Positions 13,700-24,590 of a stretch of DNA of 64,000 bases are shown here, piece after piece. The stretch covers positions 320,231 through 384,230 of the forward strand of contig VYZB01000529.1 of the NCBI GenBank assembly GCA_013397455.1. The letters run 5' to 3'. Below the pieces are notes generated by a model. The model saw only the letters and a list, made by a program, of their open reading frames with translations. It was not told the origin of the DNA and did no database searches. The first letter of the stretch is position 1, and each line of letters starts with the position of its first letter. A program made the translations under genes and the position numbers. The DNA comes from Crotophaga sulcirostris (Eukaryota; Chordata; Aves; Cuculiformes; Crotophagidae).

Positions 13700-15193
13700 T
13701 TCTTATGGCAGTTGAGTCCACATGTAACTGTATTTGTGAAGCTGGAAAATAATGAAAACTTGTTTGGCAGATTGGCACAAAGCTATGCTCTTTCATGAGT
13801 AGTCTAATTGAAATGTATGAATTGTTTTTCTATAGATTGAGCCTAATTTATGAAATTACAGTTCCTGGGCAATGGCCTATTTTTTAGTCACTGAAATTAA
13901 AATTAAGCCGCTTTATGGCCAAGAAGAAAAAAACGTGAACAACACTGGAGAAGTGAATACAAATGCAGTCAAACTAATTCATTAGAAATATTCTTTGAAA
14001 CATTTGAAACAACATAAAAATACAGCCGTGCTTTTCAGTCAAGTTTCAGTTGTAGTCAGATAAAAGGGTGATAGCAACCTTTTCCAAAGCTCGGAAAAGA
14101 TTTTGCTGAGAGTTTTAGCTTTATCTGTGTGTCTGTACAAGTAGACTAGCACACCAGTCTGGTAACTAGATGATCCATTTGCTCACCTGGAATTGTGTGT
14201 ATATTTGAAGCCCTGGGCTCTTGCAGCCCTATGTGTTTCCAAGCAAGGCCATGTGTTTTGTTCTTGCAAATATAGATGCTGGTTGTCACAACAAAGGGAC
14301 TGAGGATAGAGGGGAAGAGATATTAAAACATATTATTAAGTCACTTTTAATTATATGCCACAGATGTAGGAAAAAAACCCCTTCTAGGATCCAGTGCTAT
14401 TTTTTTGTCCAGTATTTTAATCGCATTTCCTTACTTGTTTATAACATGATTTTTGAACATAGTTTTCAAGCATAATTGTTATAAAGCACTGTTATTTGTC
14501 TAGCAGCATATGCCTAAATATTCTTTAGTCCTGTCCTGGGTGACTTTATCCTCTTGCAAAGAAAACTAAGATTGTAAAAATTTTACACTGTATAAAGCAC
14601 AGTTTAGAAATCTGGAACATTAATTGTTGAACTTGGAGGATACCACTCCACCAAAACCTTAGTTTTATGACGTGGTAACTTACATTTCCTTTTCTGCCTT
14701 CTTTACACAACTGTTCACAGTTTCTTTCCTCTCTCTCTTTCTCCACCAGTCGTCTGTTCAATTCTGAGTCCAGAACAAGACTATGCAAAATTTAGCACCC
14801 TCTCATCACAGCAATCAGCAATGGATCTCAGACATACTTTAGCCACGTTGAGTCTATTCCAGACTTTTGCCCTACTTGACTATAGAGGCTAGATTAAAAG
14901 CTAAATTCTGCCCAAAATAATTTTGTTGATGATGGCATAGAACACATTCTTTGCATTTGGGGGTGGAGGGGGGGGCACAAATAGGGAGACTGCTTGTGGC
15001 AATCTTATCATTTTCACTCCTATTGCTGTTTTCTTGGATGTCATTTACAGTGTTAGTTTTCTGCTTCTGATTCATGTGATCTTGTTGTGCCATCCTCCTT
15101 TATTGTATGCTGTCTCTGCACTTACTGAGCAGTCCTGCCAAACGGGACAGCTGCTGCTTCAGTTGCTGTTGCATTGCCATAAATAAAATGACA

Positions 15194-15224
15194 CCCCTCC
15201 CTCCCCCCCCAAGCCCCCAAACCC
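15194..15224 (-). repeat. C-rich tract, potential G-quadruplex on the minus strand
   Basis: Five C runs of 4, 3, 8, 5 and 3 bases with spacers of 1 to 3 bases. The complementary strand meets the usual four-run G-quadruplex pattern with short loops. It ends about 147 bases before the exon A acceptor. Confidence 0.7.
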
Positions 15225-15370
15225 TAAACCAAAACGATGTATTAATTGCTTATCTTTCCTGTCTGAAATAATCCATTCTGCATTTAATAAAGAAAATAGA
15301 TTAAAAATAGAGCTGATCCCTGAAACAACCATGCCTGTAGATAAATATCTACTTTATTTTTCCATTACAG

Positions 15371-15622
15371 GACATTTGTGAAGATATATCTGATCATGTT
15401 GAACAAATTCATGCTCTGCTAGAGACTGAGTTTTCCCTGAAGCTTCTGTCTTACTCTGTCAACGTGATAGTCGATATCCATACAGTACAGCTACTCTGGC
15501 ACCAGCTACGTGTTTCTGTTCTGGTTCTGAGAGAGCGTATTCTCCAGGGACTACAAGACGCCAATGGAAACTACACCAGGCAGACTGATATTCTGCAGGC
15601 ATTTTCTGAAGAGACTAAGGAG
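15371..15622 (+). CDS. AKAP6: AKAP6 internal coding exon A (N-terminal helical segment)
   Basis: This 84-codon exon encodes part of the N-terminus of A-kinase anchoring protein 6 (mAKAP), the scaffold that gathers PKA, phosphodiesterase, calcineurin and other enzymes at the nuclear envelope of myocytes and in neurons. It opens with DICEDISDHVEQIHALLETE and closes with RQTDILQAFSEETKE, which I recognise as almost identical to human residues around 110-193. The middle (LLSYSVNVIVDIHTVQLLWH) looks amphipathic and helical; no catalytic motif is expected in a scaffold. The acceptor is tttttccattacag. The donor is GTATAG, which lacks the usual G at +5. The exon is exactly 252 bases and phase 0 at both ends, so skipping it would preserve the frame. 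Identification rests on memory of the human protein, but the match is long enough that I am confident. Confidence 0.95.
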
Positions 15623-18600
15623 GTATAGTAACTAAATTCAGTTTTGAGAATTTTATCTGTATTTGAAGCAGTTCACTTCCGTCGCACATTTAAAATTGCC
15701 AGGGCAACTATTTTAACAATGGCTTATCTGTCTTCTAGATATTTTGCTAATTTTATGTTTTAAGTGTCTTCAGCTGATACTTGTTCTTATTGAACCAAAT
15801 TAAAGAAAATTAAGGTCAGCTTTCAGAAGTGTCATGCTAGTGGCTAGGGACATTTTCTCCTGATGGAAATGTTTTTTATACAGGATTGTATACACTTCCA
15901 GAGGTACAACTGATCCAAAGTCTTTGGTCTGGTCATCCATAAATTTAAGGTTCATATTCAATTCAAAACTTATTTTTTTTATGCAATGAATTATTTAATG
16001 AAAACCTTAGACATGTCCCTTCTTGCATACACAAACCTGAAATTTACACAATGTTTCCCCAAAACCTTCCATTTCTTCATCAACATTTCTTTAAAACAGA
16101 GAGCATGGACTTTAATTTGTTTGAGTGGAAATTCTACAAAATGCCTCTGAAATGTCATACACTTACTCTGAGAAACAATGATGCATGAATCATACATTCT
16201 TTAACAGGGTGTCAGATTCACACACTTGTAAATGCTTTGTAAATCTGCATTTATTTGACTAAAGTACCTTTTCCTTTGAATTCATCATTACTAAATTAGC
16301 TTAGCTAGAAGGACACTACTGGCTCAATTTTTATAACTGAAACAAAATGCACATTTTTAATAGTTAGGGTAATTAGTGGTTAGTGGAAGATACCTTTGCA
16401 TATAGAAGATTCTTCATTTGCTGGAAGTCCTTAGATTAGGGTAAAATGCTTCTGTTAGTATTAGACACCTTTACAAAAAGAGACCTCTAGATCAGTGCAG
16501 CGAGATTCTGTGACCTGTGTTACAGAGGAAGTCACAAATCTCCTAAGCATCTCCTGAATTTCAGATTACTGAAGTTTAAAGACAATGTGCATTTTTTTCT
16601 GCTTGCTGTTGTGTTTTATATTTGTCTTTGGCACAACAGAGTGGGTAGTCCTGAAATCAATACTCAGATATGCCCAGGCCCACCTTCCACACCCACTCTT
16701 CCTGATGTATACTTACCTGATGCTTCAGATTCATTTTCTGCTTTTCTCTTGCTGGTAAAACTTCTTCGGCAAGTCTGAAGGAAATCCACATTTGCCTGAA
16801 TATCCAGAGTGGTGAATTAGGTGAAGTCATTACTTTATGACATGAATGTGGTGATTTCAAGACATAAGGAACGGCAGATTCAGACACTAGGAAACAGGAA
16901 ATGTCCCATCTGGATCTGATTACAACTGCTATAAAAAACATCCCTCCAGTACAGGGGAGGACTGACCAGGGAGGGATAGATTATTTTTCAGTGGGGAAAA
17001 AACATGTTGCCGGATAGGGTTATATAGTAATAAAAAAGGCAAAATATCTTGACAGGAAACTTTTTTCCCACCCCAAATAAAACATAAATAATATTTCATA
17101 AAATTAATGGCTAGCAATAGCAATGACACAATATTAGTATTACATTTCTGCTCTATTGCTTGAATAGGTTCTGAGAAACTGCTCTGCAGTTTTTAACCTT
17201 CAGGTATTTATTCAAGCTTTTCATCAGATATACTTGTAGTGGCTTTATTTGATGAAAAGAAAACAATAATTAATTAATTAATTAAATAAAAAGTAATGTA
17301 GAGACAATTTTATCTATTCTTATCTACCCTTTCTTTGGTGTTTCCCCCATATCCTTTCCCAGGCAGGCTTACGTTGTCAGACTAGCACATGCCTCATGAT
17401 ACAAATATTATCTATTAGGGATTCTCCTGCATTTGTGAATAGTGAGACTATTGGAGCAAACCTAGAAACCTTTGTCCATACAGATAACCCTTCCTTAGAG
17501 AATAATTCTCCTAATTTTTAGTACTCCTTGGGCATTACGAATCAGTAATCACAGCTTGTTTTTTTTCTCCCAAGATTGAGAAGTCATCTGTTTTGAAATG
17601 AATAGAAACTTTCACACAACAAAGACTTCTCATTTGAAATTCACTACCATAGGACACTTAGAAGTGGAAAAAAGTTAAAAAAACACATTTGAAATCTAAG
17701 CAGAGACAGGGGGAATTATAACCTCCACATGAAGATGGCCCTACGCTGGAGGTGCAAGTGGAATTGTGCACAGAAGGGCCATGCAGGTATACTCATGTCT
17801 TGTAGCTCAGCTATCAGAAAACGCATAGAACTGATGCAGAGACAGGACACTGGGCTAGACAGAAATTTGATCTGAACCAGTACAGCAAATGTTATGCTGT
17901 TCTGTAGTCCATGAACCTATCATTTCACGAAATGTTTGGCTCCCTTCTTAAGTCAGCTGTCTTCTGCCTAACAGTGAAGAGTGGCTTTGGCTGCCAATGG
18001 TAACTGAGGGGCTCCATGGAAGAAGCGACCTGCCAGGATTTCTTTCATGTGCAGTGAGACAGTCTCATCTTTTCAGTATTCACAGCTCTCTCACTTGATA
18101 GACTGCACAGTTAATCACAGTGCAACAGTCCCACCTGGGCTCTATTTACACTGTAGCTCTAACTCACATAAATGCCTGTAAGCTAGCCTCAACATAACAA
18201 ACAGGGATAAAATTGGTAGAGTAGCTACCAAAACATGGAAGTGCACAGCACAACCTGTACTGGCTTGGTTAGGAACCCAGCTCATTAACTGGGTAGGCAA
18301 TAACTGTGCTTTGGGCTATCTCAGCAGTGCCATACTGAATCAGGTGCCAGCAGGAAAGGGCACCTTTTTCATGGCTTGGAGGAAATAGGGGAACCAGTGA
18401 GGCAAGCTGCATGTCATGATGAAGATGCCAAACTAGGAAAATACTTTTCTTAATAAAAAATTTTGGAAAGGTGAGATTTTAAAGGACCATTTATCTTTTG
18501 GGAATTACCCAAAGATACATAACAAGGAAAGAAAAATGAGTTCTGTGCAGCCAAAGTTCTATCCAGCTGAATCTAATATGAGAGTTTTAATTCACAATTG

Positions 18601-20865
18601 ATAAAGTCAGGAAACATGGAAAGGATCAGTATAAGGCTATGTTAAACACAGCGAATCCTGATGTTCTCAAACGATTGGTAAAGTCACAAAAGAAATATCT
18701 TACAAATTACTTTAGCTTATTTTATAAAGTGAAAAAAACGCTGTATTGTGTTGGTTTACATCTAAATACAAGAAAGTATTGGAAACAGACTATGGAACTT
18801 TGCAGGAAGTGTTACTATGTGAAAAGTGGCAATTTTTCTTTTAACTAAGGCATTCATGTTGGTAGCTATGCAAATAACTAAATGTAATATTTTTCTGGAC
18901 TACAAAGAATAATAAAAGCATGTTAATACTGGCATTAAATAACGTATCTCTGAAGCACGTATTTAAGAGGCTGCTTGGAAAATTACCAAGAAAGATTGTT
19001 TAATGCATGTGATTGTAAATTTTATTAATGTTAATAAACACATTTTTAAGAGATGAAGGAATAGAGCTCATTACTCAGGAGAAATGAAGGCCCTTAGGGC
19101 CTTGGAAAAGGTTTAGATTTATATATGGGTTTACAGTTTCTAATCTTTTCCTGAGAGGGAAAATGCAGCTGTAATACTGATCATTATTTAGTCATTATTT
19201 TCCTTAATAAATGCAGCTGCAAAACATAAATTTGACAGTTTTGGAGAAACTTCCTCTTTTAAATCTGGAATATTGACAATGTAAAATTTGTTGCATAGGC
19301 TCTGGATCTGGATAGAATGAGCAAAATCAAAGATATTTCCCATGTCCAAGATTATGGTTGATAAATAACTTTATAATCAATCTTTTCTATAAATAATAGA
19401 AAGAGTTCAGGGCTCAAAGATTATATGTTTATAGAGGTTGGCAAACAATAGCCCTCTTTATTGAGACTGTTCTTGTTCAGACCAAAATCCGAGTACTTTA
19501 TTGTGAGATGAAGAGATTGTGGGGTTATTGCATCTTCTTCTGGCACGATGCCTAAGGTCCTTAAACTATGGATGTAGACAGTGTAGTGAGACAAGCTGCT
19601 CCAGAGAACTCAGACAGGAACTTATCGTGGAAACACAAGAGTTTCCTTTAAAATCTATTATGAAAACAAAACCAATAAGGCCTAGTATACTCATTTAAGC
19701 ACCTAAAGTTAGAATCCTAAAACATGAGTTTCTGCCCTTTATGATGTTTCTTAAGTAGTTTCTGTAAGCATTTGGGCTAATGTTGGCTTTTTTATTTTCA
19801 ATTCTGCTTTTCAGTTTCTTTTGTCTAATTGACATGCTCTGCTAATTTCTCTTGTTCTAGATAGTTTCATGGAGATACTTAAGATGTACACCAGTGTAAA
19901 TAAGAACAGAAACTGTTTCAGAATTATTTGATCCTGTGTTCATGTTTCCAATTATATTCTGGGATCTGGAAATAGTTGAGGCATGCCGAGTTGTTAGAAC
20001 ATTAAATCATCTACTAAAATTACAATTATAAAACATTGACTAAACATAAATTTGCTGTGATTGTTATATATCAGGCTGCTTTTGGGTCTTTATGTAGTCA
20101 GATTTTTTTCAATGTCCTTCAAATATGTCACCAAAATATTTCGAAACATTAATTTGACTTTAATCTTAAAATCTCATTTTCTACCTGAGATGGTTTCCTC
20201 TGGCTATGTCTGTTTCTGAGATTGAAGGACTTCCATTGAGAAGATTCTGACAAAGGACATGGCAGGCCGGATGTTTAGGATTCCTGGCTATTGCATTTTT
20301 TCCTTGATCAGTTCTCTGTTTGTGCTCCAAATATCCAGCAGATAAATCTTCAGTTGGTAAAGCTACAAAAAAGTGAAATGTAGTTAGCAACATCTATCTC
20401 ATTCATACGGGAAAAAATGTCTGTCATTGCTAGATGATGTTTGGAAAAAACATTCTGGCAAGCAACTGAAAGACCACAGAGCAGAATGGGTTTCTGAGAC
20501 TACAAGATTAACAAGGTGGCTGGTACACTCAACAGTCCCCAAGATCCCCTCCCTCCTGCTTGACGTAGTTAACACAGGAAATACCACGAGTCTGTTGTAT
20601 GGAATTTCTGAGTTCTCCCTATATAGTAAGTAGAACCAAGAGCAGAATTTAAGGAGGAAAATACCAATACAAAAGTGAATTTTTAAATTCCCAAATACTT
20701 TAGAATGGTTTGTTTATCTACAAGGTAAAGCAAAAATAGGCAGGTCAGTCATGAATGCTTTTCTAGATGTTAGGCTGTGTAACATAGAAGCTGATTGTTA
20801 CATTGTGTGCGCTGTATGTTAAAATCATTCTTCTAAAAAAAATACCATTTCTTTGTCTATTTCAG
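15623..20865 (+). other. AKAP6: AKAP6 intron between exons A and B
   Basis: A 5.2-kb AT-rich intron. Apart from a short TTAA repeat (17268-17285) I see no repeats, exons or RNA genes. If the cardiac beta transcript of this species has its own first exon, this intron and the one upstream are where it would be expected, but no promoter signature stands out. Confidence 0.75.
17268..17285. repeat. TTAA microsatellite
   Basis: About four and a half copies of TAAT in the intron between exons A and B. Confidence 0.85.
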
Positions 20866-22644
20866 GACCGTCTTGACTCTTTAACTGAAGTTGATGATTC
20901 TGGCCAGTTAACCATCAAATGTTCTCAAAACTACTTGTCACTGGATTGTGGTATTACTGCATTTGAACTATCTGACTACAGTCCTAGCGAGGATTTGCTT
21001 GGTGCTCTGGATGATATGACCTCCAGCCAGGGGAAAGCAAAATCATTTGACTCTTGGAACTACAGTGAGATGGAAAAGGACTTTCCAGGACTTATCAGAA
21101 GTGTGGGTTTACTTGCAGTGGCAACTGATTCCATTGCTTCCCAGTGTAATGAAGCATTAAATGAGAAAGAAATCCACGTACCTCATTCAGCAGAAGATGG
21201 AGAAGACAGCAATGACAGGGAAGCACCACATGAGCTGTCTCCTTGTGTGAACTCTTCTCTTACTAAAGGACCTTGCTCTGAAGACGGTGTTTTACCTACT
21301 GACAGCAAACCAGTTTCCACATTAAAGAAACCAGAATGCAATCCTCCACAGCACACCAGTGAAAAAATCAAACACTCTCACTGTGAAAACTCTACTCCTA
21401 AGAGGTCCATAAGAGACTGCTTTAACTATAATGAAGACTCCCCTACACAGCCTACATTGCCAAAAAGAGGTCTATTTCTAAAAGATGATGCATTTAAAGA
21501 TTATGTGGAAGCCCATGATTTAAAAAGGCAAATATGTCAGATAGTTAAAAATGAAATGAGTAGAAGTACGCCCTCATTGCTAGATCCACCAGACAGGTCC
21601 AAGCTTTGCCTAGCTTTACAGTCACCCTACACTAACAGTCCATCTGCAGTCAGTCAGTCATATGATTGCTTAAATACAATAGGTGACAGAAATCTTGAGT
21701 ACACAACAAATAATCACTTTAAGGACAGTCCCAAAAGTCTAGGGAAATCTACCTTCTACAACTGTAAAGAAAAATCAAAGCACAAGAAGTCTCATGATGC
21801 TCCAGAGAAAGTGAAAGCTGGCAGAACACCTGGAGGCATGTGTAAAATGACTTCACCAATACAAGTCAAAAAAAGAGGACGTTCTTCTCTACAAAATGGG
21901 ATTACTTCTCATAATTGTCAGTCTCTGGATGAGACAGAAACAGATTCTTCTGCATCATCAGATTCTTGTAACCAGATAGACCCAAATGGGCAACCACAAG
22001 GCAAAACTGAGCCTTTTAGTTCACCAACACGTAGCCAAAACAGTGCTTCCTCAGCTGGTTCTGAGCTTACCAACTCATCACCTGTTCTACTGAGAAGAAA
22101 AAATAATAAAAGCTTCTCAGCAACACCAAGTTATACTCAAAAAACCAATAAAGATGGTGAGGTCTGGTATGGATCTGATGAATATTTAGCACTTCCTTCA
22201 CATCTCAAACAAACTGAAGTATTAGCTTTAAAATTAGAAAATTTGACAAAGTTACTGCCCCAAAAGCCCAGAAGAGAAACCATTCAAAACATTGATGACT
22301 GGGAGCTGTCAGAAATGAACTCGGATTCAGAAATGTATCCAACATATCAGACAAAAAAGCACAAAAAAATGGGTAGAATTTCACCAAGCTCTTCAAGTGA
22401 TATAGTATCCTCCTTAGGTGACAGTATTGAATCTGGGCCTCTCAGTGACATTCTTTCTGATGAAGATCTTTGTATGCCTGTATCTTGCATTAAAAAATAC
22501 GTTGAAGAAAAGACAGAAAGGACTGCTGCCACTCAGCCCACTGAGAATGAGACTTCTGCCTCAAATAAATCAGCTTTAATTCATCAACTGATGCAAGATA
22601 TACAACATCAAGAGAATTATGAAACCATATGGGAAAAAATTGAG
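20866..22644 (+). CDS. AKAP6: AKAP6 large internal coding exon B
   Basis: This 1,779-base exon gives 593 open codons, phase 0 at both ends, with acceptor ctttgtctatttcag and donor GTAAGA. It encodes the serine-rich, probably disordered region between the N-terminus and the first spectrin repeat. Recognisable conserved blocks are CSQNYLSLDCGITAFELSDY near the start, SEMEKDFPGLIRSVGLLAVA (codons about 65-85), RDCFNYNEDSPTQPTLPKRG (about 180-200), SRSTPSLLDPPDRSKLCLAL (about 232-251), WYGSDEYLALPSHLKQTEVL (from codon 434) and NIDDWELSEMNSDSEMYP. Codons about 255-430 diverge more. Known biology, recalled and not checked here: the PDK1-binding segment of the alpha isoform falls at FELSDYS, adenylyl cyclase 5 binds further along the N-terminal part, and the cardiac beta isoform starts at an internal methionine, which here is the ATG at 21016. 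Reading on past the donor adds 39 intronic codons before a stop at 22762-22764. Confidence 0.97.
21016..21018 (+). other. AKAP6: Conserved internal ATG, likely mAKAP-beta start codon
   Basis: This ATG lies in the context LLGALDD-M-TSSQ, codon 51 of exon B. My count along the remembered human alpha isoform puts it at about residue 244-245, where the shorter heart isoform (mAKAP-beta) is reported to begin. The bases around it (G at -3, A at +4) are an acceptable but not optimal initiation context. Use as a start in this species is inferred from conservation only. Confidence 0.6.
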
Positions 22645-24574
22645 GTAAGAGATAATCTTATATTCTGCTGTGTTCTTGATAAGCCTATATATGGAGATGG
22701 AGCTGTGGGCAGGGGTGGAGTTGCTTTCTTGTTAACTTTTGATTATGAAAATAGTCTCATCTAGTGAATGCAAAAAGTAGAGTACAGCAGTGATCATTAT
22801 CATTATAACAGACTGCAGTTAATTTTAACTAACTATATAAAAATTGCCTACATTATTTTACTTATACCAATCGTTTTAGACTTGGCAAAACATTATTTTA
22901 TCAATAGAGCTTCTCTTTGCCAAAACCAGGTACACGATAAGTTATTTTTCGCATGAAGTGAAAGATAAACATTGGAAAATCAGGGATCTTTGTTATATTT
23001 GACAGAAGTTATACTTAATATCATCTGCTTATTTGCTTTATAAAAAAGGAATTGCGTTAGTCCAAGAATAAAGGAATAATTTTCTTGATTCCTGTCATAC
23101 CATGTATAATTATCACATTTCTTTTTAATCAGCTCTCTTTCCTTACAGTGATTATTTCTCTTCCAGTACTGGTAGAACTGGTGGAACATCTTGTTTCCAC
23201 CTCCACCTCCCACCCACTTAAATAATTCTTCCTAAATAATGGCTGTTTACTGGTACAATATGCTATTCCATTAAACTTCAAATGATACAGGATTTCATTC
23301 TTGGCTTCTAGCATCACTTCTTCAAAAGTAACTTCTTTCTCAAGTGGAAACATTTGCAGTAGTCAACACTATGGGACACCTTTTCAAGAAAAAAATACTA
23401 ACTGTGGAAAGAGAGGTGAATTTCAGTGAATAGTCAAATAAGGACTTAGCCATCTCAATAGTATAATTATAAGCTTATATTCTTTATAATTTTTTTTTTC
23501 AGTTTTCTGATGAGTTTGTCTTCCTGGCCATTGTAGAAGAGAGGTCTCTTATTCAGAACATTTCATCTTCAATACAGTTCAGTAAAATGGCTATTAGAAA
23601 AGAAAGTTCCATCTCTACCAGATTTCCAAATCCTTTAAAATTCATGAAATATACATTAAAGGGTGATCTTGGCATCTAATTGCTAAATCTGGTATCTGTG
23701 TTATCTTCTGTGCTATCAAGCTCTGTAAGAATTAAGAAAAAAGTTTTATAACTTCAGTAAACACTTCTTAGGATGTGTGATTTCTGTAACTTTCGAAGAC
23801 ATTGTAAGTATTATGACTAGTAGAGAAGTAGTTGAGCTAGAGTTTAAAGTCAGGGTAGAAAACACAGAAAGAGAAACGTCTTAAACAAAGGAGGGAGCAG
23901 CAGCTGTCAGCCTTGAAACAGTCAGCTCTAAAGGGCAGAACTTAATGATTCAAGTTTTTCCCTCCATCCTGATGGCTGGGGTTGATCTTACAGACTCTGG
24001 TGAAAGATCTGTCTTCGTAAGTGCAAGCTGTTTCTGTGCTTAAGTTGGTGCAGTGTTGAAAATTAGTCCAGATGAAGCTGACAGATACAGAGTCCTTCAT
24101 TCTTCGAAAGTAACAAATCTCATCAAAGCTGCTTGTGAATATGTAAGATGCTGTCTTTCAAATGATACTGCAAGAACCTATTTAAGGAACAGAATTGTTG
24201 AGTGTCTAGGGACTAGTATCCTTTTGGCAAGAAGCAAGTGGCAGAGAAATTTTCTGCATCACTCTCTCAAATCATCAGATTCATTTTTCTCAAACTTTTC
24301 TAAAAGGTAATTCTCTTTTTTGGGGGGTCATCTGTCTTTCTGTGAATCCCTGCAGCTGCAGTTCAGTCCTGCCAGGATAGAGGAATAAGAACCAGCTGTA
24401 ACAACTGGCTTCAGCTGTAAGCACCTGCTTCCTCTCCATACCCGTCCTCTCCTCACCTCCTCTGGAGTGTGGATTGAGCTCCTGACAGCAATTAAAGGTA
24501 GTTAGCTGTTCTCTGGCCAGAGAAAACCCATCTATGTAATGATTTCAGCTGCTGCTCTTGTCCTTGAGGAACTT

Positions 24575-24590
24575 TGCTGCTGCTGCTGCT
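24575..24590. repeat. Short CTG trinucleotide run
   Basis: Five CTG/TGC units in noncoding sequence; too short to be remarkable. Confidence 0.85.

Larger units (their letters stand above)
1..15370 (+). other. AKAP6: AKAP6 intron upstream of exon A (5' end outside window)
   Basis: About 15 kb of AT-rich sequence with no AKAP6 exon that I can recognise; the expected preceding segment (roughly residues 1-109 in human) must lie upstream. It contains a TTTA repeat (771-792), a 14-base tandem duplication (9225-9252), a short CR1 tail (about 7660-7725), a gapped CR1 copy (12483-13699) and a C-rich tract (15194-15224). Open frames here, including a 164-codon one on the minus strand at 1767-2261, have low-complexity composition and no recognisable homology. 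Confidence 0.8.

Noticed and set aside
14959..14976. G-rich run considered as a G-quadruplex
   Set aside because: Only two or three usable G runs close together; a fourth needs a long loop, so the case is weak.
24053..24310. 85-codon + strand frame with an acceptor-like cag before it and gtaatt after it, considered as an extra AKAP6 exon
   Set aside because: The frame begins at GTG, not ATG. An exon starting after the cag would meet a stop at once in the phase required by exon B, and its 253-base length would shift the frame of exon C.
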